Origin: an uncultured Bacteroidales bacterium
GTDB taxonomy: Bacteria > Bacteroidota > Bacteroidia > Bacteroidales > UBA932
Length of the DNA stretch: 64,000 nucleotides
Assembly (NCBI GenBank): GCA_905234475.1
Contig: CAJOHX010000022.1
Location: 1-64,000 of the forward strand
Reading direction: 5' to 3'
The position numbers were made by a program, and so were the translations under genes. Of the stretch, positions 16,820 through 25,027 are shown piece by piece (the first letter of the stretch is position 1; each line of letters opens with the position of its first letter). The notes under the pieces were generated by a model. It did no database searches, was not told the DNA's origin, and saw only the letters and a program-made list of their open reading frames with translations.

Positions 16820-17413
16820 GCCGGACCTTACAGACCCAAGCCCTCAGGCTACAAGCCGGGCGGCCGCAAACCCGATCCTCGTCAGGCTCAGAAGCGTGAC
16901 GAGTTCGAACTGAACATCAACGAGCAGATCACCGCCACGCAGGTGCGCCTCGTCGGAGACAACATCCCCGAGCAGGGGGTTTACCCGATCTCGAAGGCCC
17001 TGCAGATGGCAGAGGAGCTCGAGCTGGATCTCGTCGAAATCAGCGGCAAGGCCGACCCGCCCGTATGCCGCATCCTCGACTACCAGAAGTACCTGTACCA
17101 GCGGAAGAAGAAGGCCAAGGAGATGAAGGCGAATGCGGCGAAAGTGGTGATCAAGGAGATCCGTTTCGGCCCCAACACCGACGAGCACGACTTCCAGTTC
17201 AAGCTCAAGCATGCCCAGGAGTTCCTGCAGGAGGGCTCCAAGGTCAAGGCCACGATCTTCTTCCGCGGACGTTCGATCATGTTCAAGGACCAGGGCGAGA
17301 AGCAACTCCTCCGCTTCGCCGTCGAGCTCGAAGACTACGGCCGGCCGGAAAACATGCCGGTGCTCGAAGGCAAGCGCATGACCATGATGATTGCCCCGAA
17401 CAAAAAGAAGTAG
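16817..17413 (+). CDS. infC: Translation initiation factor IF-3 with AUC start codon
   Basis: This 198-aa protein binds the 30S subunit and proofreads the start codon and initiator tRNA. The N-domain motif FELNINEQI and [24 protein letters not shown] are at about 33-80; the linker and C-domain follow ([56 protein letters not shown]). N-terminal conserved residues would be lost if translation began at the GTG at 16943. The in-frame ATC at 16817 behind AGGAGG is the only credible start. Rare start codons in infC are a known autoregulatory device (AUU in E. coli). It forms the conserved thrS-infC-rpmI-rplT order. Confidence 0.9.
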   Translation: MAGPYRPKPSGYKPGGRKPDPRQAQKRDEFELNINEQITATQVRLVGDNIPEQGVYPISKALQMAEELELDLVEISGKADPPVCRILDYQKYLYQRKKKAKEMKANAAKVVIKEIRFGPNTDEHDFQFKLKHAQEFLQEGSKVKATIFFRGRSIMFKDQGEKQLLRFAVELEDYGRPENMPVLEGKRMTMMIAPNKKK

Positions 17414-17450
17414 GGGATCATATACTATTATTAATTAATTTATTACTACA

Positions 17451-17645
17451 ATGGCAAAGCTTAAAACCATCTCCGGTGCCAAAAAGCGCTTCGCGCTTAC
17501 CGGATCGGGAAAGATCAAGAGGAAGCATGCTTACCACAGCCACATCCTCACCAAGAAGACCAAGAAGCGCAAGCGCAACTTGGACCATTTCACCCTCCTC
17601 GAGAAGGCGGACTATGGCCGCGTTAAAGAAATGTTGGTTCTCTAA
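17451..17645 (+). CDS. rpmI: 50S ribosomal protein L35
   Basis: This 64-aa basic protein matches bacterial L35: [32 protein letters not shown] with the typical KTKKRKRNL segment in the middle and a short C-terminal helix (VKEMLVL). Length and context (infC upstream, rplT 12 nt downstream) are standard. L35 is a late-assembling protein of the large subunit. Confidence 0.96.
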   Translation: MAKLKTISGAKKRFALTGSGKIKRKHAYHSHILTKKTKKRKRNLDHFTLLEKADYGRVKEMLVL

Positions 17646-17657
17646 AAGTATTGAATT

Positions 17658-18002
17658 ATGCCTAGATCAGTGAATTCTGTCGCCTCCAGGGCGCGCCGTA
17701 AGAAGATTCTCAAGAGAACCCGCGGCAACTTCCTCTCCAGGAAGAATGTTTGGACCGTAGCCAAGAATACCTACGAGAAAGGTTTGACCTATGCGTACCG
17801 TGACCGCAAGACCAAGAAGCGCAACTTCCGCGCCCTCTGGATCCAGCGCATCAACGCCGCCGCGCGTCAGTACGGTATGTCCTACTCCCAGTTTATGGGC
17901 AAGCTGAACGCCCAGAACATCGGCCTGAACCGCAAGGTCCTCGCCGACCTCGCGATGAACAATCCGCAGGCGTTCGAAGCGATCATCAATTCTGTTAAGT
18001 AA
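17658..18002 (+). CDS. rplT: 50S ribosomal protein L20
   Basis: This 114-aa protein carries the L20 features: the N-terminal RNA-binding extension ([20 protein letters not shown]), the [21 protein letters not shown] block and the C-terminal [10 protein letters not shown]20 is needed early in 50S assembly and in E. coli represses its own operon through mRNA binding. No comparable leader pseudoknot was identified here. It is the third member of infC-rpmI-rplT. Confidence 0.97.
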   Translation: MPRSVNSVASRARRKKILKRTRGNFLSRKNVWTVAKNTYEKGLTYAYRDRKTKKRNFRALWIQRINAAARQYGMSYSQFMGKLNAQNIGLNRKVLADLAMNNPQAFEAIINSVK

Positions 18003-18014
18003 TAACGTAAAGAA

Positions 18015-19322
18015 GTGAGCCTGAAGGAATTCACCCAAAACCGCTGGACAAAGTTCGTTTTTTGGGCTTTGCTCTACCTGGCGTGGGTGATCTGGCTTGG
18101 AAACTTCTGGTGGCTCTTCGGCCTGGTGGTGATCTTCGACATCTTCATCACCCGCAAGGTCCACTGGAACTTCTGGAAGAAGCGTTACAAGGAAGGCGAG
18201 AAACACAGCGCCGCGAACGACTGGCTTGACGCCGTCATCTTCGCCGTGATCGTGGTCACCTTCATCAACATGTTCTTTTTCCAGGCTTTCAAGATTCCTT
18301 CTTCCTCGATGGAGAGAAGCCTCTACACTGGAGACCATCTCTTCGTGAGCAAATTGACATACGGTCCCCGGATCCCCCAGACGCCCCTGACCATCCCTTT
18401 CACGCACAACGTGATCTTCGGACGCGAGTCGTACTCGACCCTCATCCAGAATGACTACCGCCGCCTGAAAGGCTTCCGGGAGCTCAGACGCGGAGATTGC
18501 GTGGTGTTCGGATTTCCCAACGGAGACACCGTCCTGCGCAAGTATCCCGTCGAGGACTACCACATGCTGGTCCGCCTGCTCGGGCAGGACGCTGTGGACA
18601 AGATGGGAGAGAAGGTTGTCCGCCCGATGGACAAAAAAGACCACTACGTGAAGCGCTGCGTCGCCATTCCGGGGGACACCCTGGAAGTCCGGGACGGCCT
18701 GGTGTGGATCAACGGTGAGCAGCAGGAGGTCTACCCCGGCATCCAGTTCACCTACAAGGTCCGCACGAACGGCCAGCGGATCAACGCCAAGACGCTGGAG
18801 AAGCTCGGGATCAACCCCTCGGAGGCCCTCTACGACGCCTCCCTGCCCGGTTACCCGATGCTGGCCCTGACGGGCGGGATGCTCGCCGAGGTGCAGAAGC
18901 TCCCCAACGTCGAGAGCGTGACCGCGAACCTGGACACCGACCCGCAGGCCTGCGCGCTGGAGATTTTCCCCTTCACGCAGGACTCCGGCTGGACCCGGGA
19001 CTACTTCGGCCCGCTGTGGATCCCCTCCAAGGGCGCCACGGTGCAGCTCACGCAGGACAATGTCGCGCTCTACGAACGCATCATCACGGCTTACGAAGGC
19101 GGCGACCTCGCCCAGGCCCTCCGCGAAGGCTCCTATACGTTCAAGCAGGATTATTACTTCATGATGGGTGACAACCGGCACAACTCGCTGGATTCCCGCT
19201 ACTGGGGCTTTGTCCCCGAAGACCATATCGTCGGCCGCCCGGCCCTGATCTGGCTCTCCACGGACAGCGGACGTCGGTTCCCCAACAACATCAGGTGGCG
19301 CAGATTCCTGAAGTTTCTGTAG
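18015..19322 (+). CDS. lepB: Signal peptidase I
   Basis: This 435-aa S26 family peptidase removes signal peptides from exported proteins at the inner membrane. Two N-terminal hydrophobic stretches (about 14-46) and a third at about 72-92 precede the catalytic domain. The Ser is S98 in IPSSSME, the general-base Lys is K213 in [12 protein letters not shown], and the box E signature [18 protein letters not shown] is near 380. It is longer than E. coli LepB owing to an insertion between boxes D and E (about 235-360), usual in Bacteroidota. Start is GTG at 18015, 12 nt after rplT. Its likely substrates include the secreted proteins encoded at 208-12005. Confidence 0.95.
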   Translation: MSLKEFTQNRWTKFVFWALLYLAWVIWLGNFWWLFGLVVIFDIFITRKVHWNFWKKRYKEGEKHSAANDWLDAVIFAVIVVTFINMFFFQAFKIPSSSMERSLYTGDHLFVSKLTYGPRIPQTPLTIPFTHNVIFGRESYSTLIQNDYRRLKGFRELRRGDCVVFGFPNGDTVLRKYPVEDYHMLVRLLGQDAVDKMGEKVVRPMDKKDHYVKRCVAIPGDTLEVRDGLVWINGEQQEVYPGIQFTYKVRTNGQRINAKTLEKLGINPSEALYDASLPGYPMLALTGGMLAEVQKLPNVESVTANLDTDPQACALEIFPFTQDSGWTRDYFGPLWIPSKGATVQLTQDNVALYERIITAYEGGDLAQALREGSYTFKQDYYFMMGDNRHNSLDSRYWGFVPEDHIVGRPALIWLSTDSGRRFPNNIRWRRFLKFL

Positions 19323-19329
19323 TTTTCAA

Positions 19330-19361
19330 TTTGGAAATCAGAAAATTAAAAGCGATATTTG
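19330..19361 (+). promoter_or_regulatory. Bacteroidota-type promoter (TTTG-N20-GATATTTG)
   Basis: TTTG at 19330-19333 and GATATTTG at 19354-19361 are 20 nt apart and match the -33/-7 consensus with one mismatch. They lie 39 nt before rpmB. Confidence 0.6.
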
Positions 19362-19400
19362 CAGCCCCAATGCTAGAAATGAAATAAAAAAGATACAACC

Positions 19401-19619
19401 ATGGCAAAAGTTTGTCAAATTACTGGAAGGAAGAGAATGAAAGGCAACAATGTTGCCCATTCCAGACTGCGCACCAAGCGCGATTTCTCCCTCAACCTCA
19501 AGAACAAGCGTTTCTGGAGCGAGGAGGAGCAGCGGTATGTGACCCTCAAGGTCTCCTGCAAGGGTATGCGTATCATCGAGAAGAGGCCACCCTTCGCGAT
19601 GCCAAGAAGAAAGGATTGA
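19401..19619 (+). CDS. rpmB: 50S ribosomal protein L28, C-terminus frameshifted
   Basis: The first ~62 residues are typical L28 (MAKVCQITGRKRMKGNNVAHS, RTKRDFSLNLKNKRFW, KVSCKGMRIIEKR). After EKR the frame gives PPFAMPRRKD and stops, unlike any L28. One base further along, another frame encodes [15 protein letters not shown] and ends at 19633, which matches the expected L28 tail. A single missing base near 19585-19588 (an AGGCC context) explains this. It may be a sequencing error or a true lesion; if corrected the gene ends at 19633 with 77 codons. It is followed by rpmG, as usual. Confidence 0.85.
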   Translation: MAKVCQITGRKRMKGNNVAHSRLRTKRDFSLNLKNKRFWSEEEQRYVTLKVSCKGMRIIEKRPPFAMPRRKD

Positions 19620-19644
19620 TTAACCTTGTTTAATTTTTACGACT

Positions 19645-19833
19645 ATGGCAAAGAAAGCAAAAGGAAACAGGGTGCAGGTCATCCTTGAGTGCACGGAGCA
19701 GAAAGCCAGCGGCGTGCCGGGCATCTCCCGTTACATCACCACCAAGAACAAGAAGAATACGCCGGACCGCCTCGAGCGCAAGAAGTACAACCCGTACCTG
19801 AAGAAGGTCACGGTCCATCGTGAAATCAAATAA
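19645..19833 (+). CDS. rpmG: 50S ribosomal protein L33
   Basis: This 62-aa protein matches L33: [19 protein letters not shown], an [27 protein letters not shown] core and the VTVHREIK end. It lacks the paired CxxC motifs, so it is the zinc-independent form. It lies between rpmB and the DUF4295 gene in the conserved Bacteroidota order. Confidence 0.96.
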   Translation: MAKKAKGNRVQVILECTEQKASGVPGISRYITTKNKKNTPDRLERKKYNPYLKKVTVHREIK

Positions 19834-19850
19834 TTAAAGGAGATTAGATT

Positions 19851-20012
19851 ATGGCAAAGAAAGCCGTTGCAACCTTCGCTGCCAAGGCCGGTGCCAAGAG
19901 CATGGTCAAGTGCATCCGCATGGAGAAATCCCCGAAGACCGGCGCTTACGTGTTCACGGAGCAGCTCGTCGAGGCCGAAAAGGCCAAGGAATATTTCGAC
20001 AGCAAGAAATAA
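19851..20012 (+). CDS. DUF4295 family small protein
   Basis: This 53-aa basic protein (begins MAKKAVATFAAKAGAKSMVK, ends EAEKAKEYFDSKK) matches DUF4295, a short family found almost only in Bacteroidota and nearly always placed after rpmG and before ftsY. The gene order and ribosomal-protein-like composition suggest a ribosome-associated role, unproven. An AAAGGAG sequence lies about 8 nt before the ATG, a good Shine-Dalgarno for this phylum. A terminator follows. Confidence 0.9.
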   Translation: MAKKAVATFAAKAGAKSMVKCIRMEKSPKTGAYVFTEQLVEAEKAKEYFDSKK

Positions 20013-20030
20013 ATTCTCCGGAATCATTAT

Positions 20031-20063
20031 AAAGAGGGGGTCCGAAAACCGGACCCCCTCTTT
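20031..20063 (+). terminator. Rho-independent terminator of the rpmB-rpmG operon
   Basis: A 13-bp perfect stem (AAAGAGGGGGTCC / GGACCCCCTCTTT) with a 7-nt loop follows the DUF4295 gene and ends in T residues. Confidence 0.9.
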
Positions 20064-20080
20064 ATTTGCGTATTATTTCG

Positions 20081-20088
20081 TATCTTTG
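20081..20088 (+). promoter_or_regulatory. Bacteroidota-type promoter, -7 element TATCTTTG
   Basis: TATCTTTG ends 6 nt before the ftsY ATG, so the mRNA is predicted to be leaderless or nearly so. Confidence 0.6.
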
Positions 20089-20094
20089 TCAGAT

Positions 20095-20979
20095 ATGGCA
20101 ATGAGTTTCTTTCAGCGGATTTCGCGCGCCGTGGTCGGCCGGTCGAGGGTGGATGACGATACCCTCGACGCGATCGAGGAGGCGCTGGTGGAGTCGGACA
20201 TGGGCGTGGACACGACCTTGAAGGTCATCGATGCGCTCGAGGAGCGCGTCCAGCGCGACAAGTACATGTCTTTCGACGAACTCGTGGGGCTGCTCCGCGA
20301 GGAGATCGGCGGCCTGGTGGGCGAGAGCGTGGAGCCGTTTGACTTCAGCAAGAAGCCCTACATCATCCTCGTGGTGGGCGTGAACGGCGTGGGCAAGACC
20401 ACGACGATCGGCAAGCTCGCCGCGATGCTCACGCGCCAGGGCAAGAAGGTCCTGCTGGGCGCCGCGGACACCTTCCGCGCCGCCGCCGTGGACCAGCTGA
20501 CCATCTGGGCGGAGCGTGCGGGCGTGGACATCGTCAAGCAGAACATGGGCTCCGACCCGGCCTCCGTGGCCTTCGACACCGCCAAGGCGGCCGTCGCGCG
20601 CGGCGCCGACGTGGCGATCATCGACACGGCGGGGCGCCTGCACAACCGCGTGGACCTGATGAACGAGCTCACCAAGATCCGCAACGTCATCCGCAAGGTG
20701 GTGCCCGACGGGCCCCACGACGTGATGCTGATCCTGGACGCCTCCACGGGCCAGAACGCTTTCGCGCAGGCGAAGGAATTCGCCCGGGCCACGGACATCA
20801 CCTCCCTGACGGTCACCAAGCTGGACGGCACGGCCAAGGGCGGTGTCGTCGTGGGCGTGTCCGACCAGTTCCACATCCCGGTCAAGTTCATCGGCGTGGG
20901 CGAGGGGATCGACGACCTGCAGGTCTTTGACAAAAAGACCTTTGTTGAAAAATTGTTTGCAGCAGAAGATTTAAAATAA
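20095..20979 (+). CDS. ftsY: Signal recognition particle receptor FtsY
   Basis: This 294-aa SRP GTPase docks SRP-bound ribosomes at the membrane. It is a compact NG form without the acidic A domain of E. coli FtsY. The N-domain spans about 1-85 and begins with an amphipathic helix (MAMSFFQRISRAVVG) that can bind the membrane. G1 is GVNGVGKTTT (95-104); DTAGR, TKLDGTAKGG and GVGEGIDDLQVFD follow. The frame is open upstream to 19867, but that stretch overlaps DUF4295; the ATG at 20095 follows a promoter and gives the family length. Confidence 0.96.
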   Translation: MAMSFFQRISRAVVGRSRVDDDTLDAIEEALVESDMGVDTTLKVIDALEERVQRDKYMSFDELVGLLREEIGGLVGESVEPFDFSKKPYIILVVGVNGVGKTTTIGKLAAMLTRQGKKVLLGAADTFRAAAVDQLTIWAERAGVDIVKQNMGSDPASVAFDTAKAAVARGADVAIIDTAGRLHNRVDLMNELTKIRNVIRKVVPDGPHDVMLILDASTGQNAFAQAKEFARATDITSLTVTKLDGTAKGGVVVGVSDQFHIPVKFIGVGEGIDDLQVFDKKTFVEKLFAAEDLK

Positions 20980-20988
20980 CAACGATAA

Positions 20989-21015
20989 TGTCATTCCGGG
21001 CTTGACCCGGAATCT
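20989..21015. repeat. REP-like palindrome between ftsY and pheT
   Basis: ATTCCGGG-CTTGA-CCCGGAAT forms an 8-bp stem within TGTCATTCCGGG...AATCT, a form of extragenic repeat seen in many genomes. It shares its arm with the hairpin at 2280-2302. Confidence 0.6.
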
Positions 21016-21027
21016 AAAGCGAAGCGT

Positions 21028-23469
21028 ATGAAATTAAGTTACGATTGGCTCAAAGAGTATTTGAAGTGTGACCTCACGCCCCAGCAGGTGGCGGACGCGA
21101 TGACCTCGATCGGCATCGAGGTGGACGGGGTCGAGGAGCAGGAGCAGATTCCCGGCGGACTCGCCGGGGTCGTGGTGGCCCGCGTGCTGACCTGCGAGGC
21201 GCATCCGGATTCGGACCATCTCCACATCACGACGGTGGACGCCGGCAGCGGCGAGCCCCTGACGGTCGTGTGCGGCGCGCCCAACGTGGCCGCCGGCCAG
21301 AAGGTCCTGTTCGCCCAGCTCGGCACCGTCCTGCCCGGGGATTTCAAGATCAAGAAATCCAAGATCCGCGGCGTGGAGTCGTTCGGCATGATCTGCGCCG
21401 AGGACGAGCTCGGCATCGGCGACAGCCACGAAGGCATCATGGTGCTGCCGGAGGATGCCGTGGTCGGCACCCCGGCCAAGGAATATCTCCACCTGGGCAC
21501 GGAGGCGGTGATTGAGTATGAGATCACGGCCAACCGCATCGACGCGGCCTCGCACTGGGGCGTGGCCCGCGACCTGTACGCCTGGCTGCGGCTCAACAAC
21601 ATGCCGTGCGAGCTCGTGATGCCGTCCGTGGACGAATTCCGCGAAGGCGAAGGAGCGGGCATTCCCGTGGAGGTGCGCGACAGCGAAGGGGCTCCGCGCT
21701 ACACGGGCATCACGGTCCGTGGCGTCAAGGTGGCCCCGTCGCCGGAATGGCTCCAGAAGCGCCTGACGAGCATCGGGCTGCGCCCGATCAACAACGTCGT
21801 GGACGTGTCCAACTTCGTGCTCTTCGAGCTTGGCCAGCCCCTCCACACCTTCGACGCCGGCAAGATCGGCGGCGGCCGCGTGGTGGTGCGCCGTGCCGCG
21901 GAAGGCGAGCTGATCCGTACCCTGGACGGCGCCGAGCGCAAGCTCTGCAGCCGCGACATGGTCATCGCGGACGAGAAGGTGCCGATGTGCATCGCCGGCG
22001 TGTTCGGCGGCGAGGACAGCGGCGTGACCGACGCCACCGTGGACGTGTTCGTGGAGAGCGCCTACTTCGATCCCGCCTCCATCCGCAAGACCTCCAAGAA
22101 GGAAGTCCTGCAGACCGATGCCTCCTTCCGCTTCGAGCGCGGCTGCGATCCGGAGATTACCGTCTACGCGCTCAAGCGCGCGGTGAACCTCATTCTCGCC
22201 ACCGCCGGCGGCAAGGTCGAGGGCAAGATCGTGGACATCTATCCCAAGCCCTACGAGCGCAAGCGGATCGAGCTGGACTACAACCGCATCGAGCGCTTCG
22301 CCGGCCACAAGCTCGGCCACGACACCATCGAGACCCTCCTGGAGGCACTGAACTACGAATTCATCGAGAAGCGCCCCGGCGGCGCCGTGGTGGCCGCGCC
22401 TTCCTACATGGTGGACGTGTACCGCGAGTGCGACGTCGTGGAGGAGCTCCTCCGCGTCTACGGCTACGACAACATCCCCCTGCCGCACCACATGAAGATG
22501 TCGGTGAGCGCCACCCCGAAGCCGGATCCCGAAGCGATCCGCAACGCCGTCTCCAACTTCCTGGCGGCCAACGGTTTCGTGGAGATCATGAACAACTCCC
22601 TGACCAAGGCGGACTACTACGCCGGCCTCAAGACCTTCCCGGTCGAGCGGCTGGTGAAGATCGTCAACCCGCTCAGCCAGGACCTCGGCGTGATGCGCCA
22701 GAGCCTGATCCCGGGCGGCCTGGAGGTCGTCGCATACAACCTCAACCGGCAGATGTCCTCGCTGCGCACCTTCGAGTACGGCAGCGTCTACAGCCGCCTG
22801 GCGGACAAGCCGGGCGAGACCCTGGAGGGCTACGAGGAGCACACCTGCTTCACGCTGATCCTCACGGGCACGCCGGACAAGTCCTGGCGCCAGGAGCCCG
22901 CCAAGAGCGACTATTTCCAGCTCAAGGGCTACCTCGAGCTGCTCCTGCGCCGCTACGGCGCCGACATCAACCAGCTGTGGACGGAGCCCGCGCCCGCGGA
23001 CGTATTTGCCGAAGGCATGACCTACCTGCTGCCCGGCAAGGGCACCCGGCTGGCCGTGATGGGGCAGGTCAATCCCGCGCTGGCGCGCAAATTCGGCGTC
23101 AAGCAGCCGGTGTATGCCGCCGAGATCGACTGGCCCGCGCTGCTCGAGCTGGTGCGCCGCGACAAGATCGGCTTCAGCGAGCTGCCGAAGTTCCCGGCCG
23201 TGCGCCGTGACCTCGCCCTCCTGCTCGACGAGAAGGTGAGCTACGCGGACCTGCGCGCCGCCGCCTTCAAGCAGGCGAAGAAGCTCCTCCGCCAGGTGGG
23301 CCTGTTCGACGTGTACCGCGGCGACAAGATTCCCGCCGGCAAGAAGCAGTACGCCCTGAGTTTCGTGATCCAGGACCTGGAGAAGACCCTCACCGACCAG
23401 GATACGGAGCGCGTGATGGATCGGCTGCTGACCACCTTCCAGACCGAATTCGGTGCCCAGCTCAGGTAG
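21028..23469 (+). CDS. pheT: Phenylalanine--tRNA ligase beta subunit
   Basis: This 813-aa subunit pairs with PheS to charge tRNA-Phe. Order: B1 domain (MKLSYDWLKEYLKCDLTPQQVA), EMAP-like tRNA-binding fold (about 40-155, GVVVARVLTCEAHPDSDHL), B3/B4 editing domain (about 215-390, with INNVVDVSNFVLFELGQPLHTFD), B5 (about 410-475), catalytic-like core (about 490-690) and C-terminal FDX-ACB anticodon-binding domain (last ~95 aa, KFPAVRRDLALLLDEKVSYADL). All domains are intact. pheS is not in the window, so the subunits are encoded apart. A 942-aa antisense ORF across the gene is a composition artefact. Confidence 0.96.
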   Translation: MKLSYDWLKEYLKCDLTPQQVADAMTSIGIEVDGVEEQEQIPGGLAGVVVARVLTCEAHPDSDHLHITTVDAGSGEPLTVVCGAPNVAAGQKVLFAQLGTVLPGDFKIKKSKIRGVESFGMICAEDELGIGDSHEGIMVLPEDAVVGTPAKEYLHLGTEAVIEYEITANRIDAASHWGVARDLYAWLRLNNMPCELVMPSVDEFREGEGAGIPVEVRDSEGAPRYTGITVRGVKVAPSPEWLQKRLTSIGLRPINNVVDVSNFVLFELGQPLHTFDAGKIGGGRVVVRRAAEGELIRTLDGAERKLCSRDMVIADEKVPMCIAGVFGGEDSGVTDATVDVFVESAYFDPASIRKTSKKEVLQTDASFRFERGCDPEITVYALKRAVNLILATAGGKVEGKIVDIYPKPYERKRIELDYNRIERFAGHKLGHDTIETLLEALNYEFIEKRPGGAVVAAPSYMVDVYRECDVVEELLRVYGYDNIPLPHHMKMSVSATPKPDPEAIRNAVSNFLAANGFVEIMNNSLTKADYYAGLKTFPVERLVKIVNPLSQDLGVMRQSLIPGGLEVVAYNLNRQMSSLRTFEYGSVYSRLADKPGETLEGYEEHTCFTLILTGTPDKSWRQEPAKSDYFQLKGYLELLLRRYGADINQLWTEPAPADVFAEGMTYLLPGKGTRLAVMGQVNPALARKFGVKQPVYAAEIDWPALLELVRRDKIGFSELPKFPAVRRDLALLLDEKVSYADLRAAAFKQAKKLLRQVGLFDVYRGDKIPAGKKQYALSFVIQDLEKTLTDQDTERVMDRLLTTFQTEFGAQLR

Positions 23470-23472
23470 GCG

Positions 23473-23982
23473 ATGCGGCTTCGGGCGGTCCATATCCTGC
23501 TGTTGCTGACCGTGCTGGCCTCCCTGGCCGGCTGCGGTCGCAGGGGCCGGGTGATCCCGCAGAAGAAGATGATCCGCATCTACAGCGAGATGTTTGTGGC
23601 CGACCAGTGGCTCCGGGACCATCCGGACGCCCAGTATGCCGCGGACACGACCCTGTTCTACGACCCGATTTTTAAGCGCAACGGCTATTCCTTCGCGGAC
23701 TATGACCGGAGCGTGCATTTCTACCTGGACCGTCCCGAGAAATACATGAGGATGCTGAACCGGGCCGCGGACCGCATCCGCAAGGAAGGCGCCAAGGTGG
23801 AGCTGGAGGCAAACCGGGAGCGGGAGCGCATGGAGGAGATCCGGCACCTGCTGGGCCTCCACCAGTGGATGGATTTCGAGGAGGATTCGCTCCGTTGGGC
23901 CGGCCCGCAGACCTTGTGGCCGGAGTACGTGGACACCCGGGATCCGGGCTGGAAGTTACTCAAGTATCAACCATTTAAATAA
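23473..23982 (+). CDS. DUF4296 family lipoprotein
   Basis: This 169-aa protein has a lipoprotein signal (LLLLTVLASLAGC, Cys at 21) and then the DUF4296 pattern: VIPQKKMIRIYSEMFVADQWL at about 28-48, a Y/F-rich helix bundle (DPIFKRNGYSFADYDRSVHFYLDRPEKYMRML), and a basic coiled helix. DUF4296 proteins are small, helical envelope lipoproteins limited to Bacteroidota, with no assigned function. The gene starts 3 nt after pheT and ends 6 nt before deoC, so it is probably cotranscribed with both. Confidence 0.85.
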   Translation: MRLRAVHILLLLTVLASLAGCGRRGRVIPQKKMIRIYSEMFVADQWLRDHPDAQYAADTTLFYDPIFKRNGYSFADYDRSVHFYLDRPEKYMRMLNRAADRIRKEGAKVELEANRERERMEEIRHLLGLHQWMDFEEDSLRWAGPQTLWPEYVDTRDPGWKLLKYQPFK

Positions 23983-23988
23983 CACAAT

Positions 23989-24879
23989 ATGGACCTCTTA
24001 CAGAAGTATGGCTATACGCCCTCCGAGGAGGAGGTGGCGGCCCGCATCGAGGCGATTGCCGCCAACCTGAACGGCCTGGCCACCCCCGAAGTATTCAAGA
24101 AATGCTTCTCCTTCATGGACCTCACGACCCTCAAGCCCGACGACACGGTGGAGTCCGTCTGCCGCCTGGTGGACAAGGCAAACCGGCTGGCGGAGGAGTA
24201 TCCCGACTACCCGCTGCCCGCGTCGATCTGCGTCTATCCCAATTTCGCGCCGGTCGTGCGCGACCGTCGCCGGAGCCCGGAGCTGCACGTGACCACGGTG
24301 GCCAGCTGTTTCCCGTCCGCGCAGAGCTTCCTCGAGGTGAAGGTGCTGGAGTGCGTCATGGCCGTGCAGGGCGGTGCTGACGAGATTGACATCGTGCTGG
24401 CGCTCAACGCTTTCCTGGCGGAGGACTACGCTGCCGCCGCCCGCGAGATCACCGTGATGAAGCAGGCGATCGACGCTGAGGCCGCGCGGCAGGGCCGCAA
24501 GGTCGTGCTCAAGGTGATCCTGGAGACCGGCCTGCTCGTGACCCCCGAGCGCATCGCCCGCGCATCTTTCCTGGCCATGGAGGCCGGGGCCGACTTCATC
24601 AAGACTTCGACCGGCAAGGTGGAGGTCAACGCCACCCCGACGGCCGCCTATGTGATGTGCCGCTGTATCAAGGCCTTCTACGAGAAGACGGGCGTGCGGG
24701 TCGGCTTCAAGGCCGCCGGCGGCATCTCCAACGCCCAGGACGCCTTGACCTACTACTACATCGGGGCCTCCGTGCTCGGGCAGGAATGGATGGACAAGGA
24801 CCATTTCCGCTTCGGCGTGAGCCGGCTGGGCAACAGCCTGATCAGTGCAATCGAACAAAAAACGGTCAAATTCTTCTAG
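23989..24879 (+). CDS. deoC: Deoxyribose-phosphate aldolase
   Basis: This 296-aa class I aldolase cleaves 2-deoxyribose 5-phosphate into glyceraldehyde 3-phosphate and acetaldehyde. The (beta/alpha)8 signature residues are present: MDLTTLKPDDT (substrate Asp), GGADEIDIVL (proton-relay Asp), KVILETGLL, and the Schiff-base Lys in FIKTSTGK; KAAGGIS carries the second catalytic Lys. It is the longer DeoC form, with an extra N-terminal helix. Neighbours are not nucleoside-catabolic, so a broad salvage role is likely. Confidence 0.94.
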   Translation: MDLLQKYGYTPSEEEVAARIEAIAANLNGLATPEVFKKCFSFMDLTTLKPDDTVESVCRLVDKANRLAEEYPDYPLPASICVYPNFAPVVRDRRRSPELHVTTVASCFPSAQSFLEVKVLECVMAVQGGADEIDIVLALNAFLAEDYAAAAREITVMKQAIDAEAARQGRKVVLKVILETGLLVTPERIARASFLAMEAGADFIKTSTGKVEVNATPTAAYVMCRCIKAFYEKTGVRVGFKAAGGISNAQDALTYYYIGASVLGQEWMDKDHFRFGVSRLGNSLISAIEQKTVKFF

Positions 24880-24915
24880 TTTTTGTCTGTCCGCCGATTT
24901 GTTTCGGCAAGCGTA

Positions 24916-24949
24916 ACCGGGTCTCGTACAGGCATGTACGGGGCCCGGT
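24916..24949 (+). terminator. Hairpin after deoC, probable terminator
   Basis: A 14-bp stem (ACCGGGTCTCGTAC / GTACGGGGCCCGGT, two G-T pairs) with a 6-nt loop lies 36 nt after deoC. The following T content is weak, so termination is likely but not certain. Confidence 0.55.
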
Positions 24950-24961
24950 CCGATTTAAACG

Positions 24962-24992
24962 TTTATTCTGGCAGGAAAACGGATTGCCTTTG
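24962..24992 (+). promoter_or_regulatory. Weak Bacteroidota-type promoter (TTTA-N19-TGCCTTTG)
   Basis: The two elements are spaced 19 nt apart as in the consensus but each carries one mismatch. They lie about 35 nt before the lipoprotein gene at 25028. Confidence 0.35.
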
Positions 24993-25027
24993 CGAAATTT
25001 GCCCCCGGACAACTAAAACATGTGGCT

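Noticed and set aside
21034..23862. A 942-codon open frame antisense to pheT and its downstream gene
   Set aside because: The forward genes are certain (PheT domains and a DUF4296 lipoprotein). The antisense frame is open only because of the high GC content at third codon positions and encodes His/Gly/Val/Leu-rich sequence without domains.
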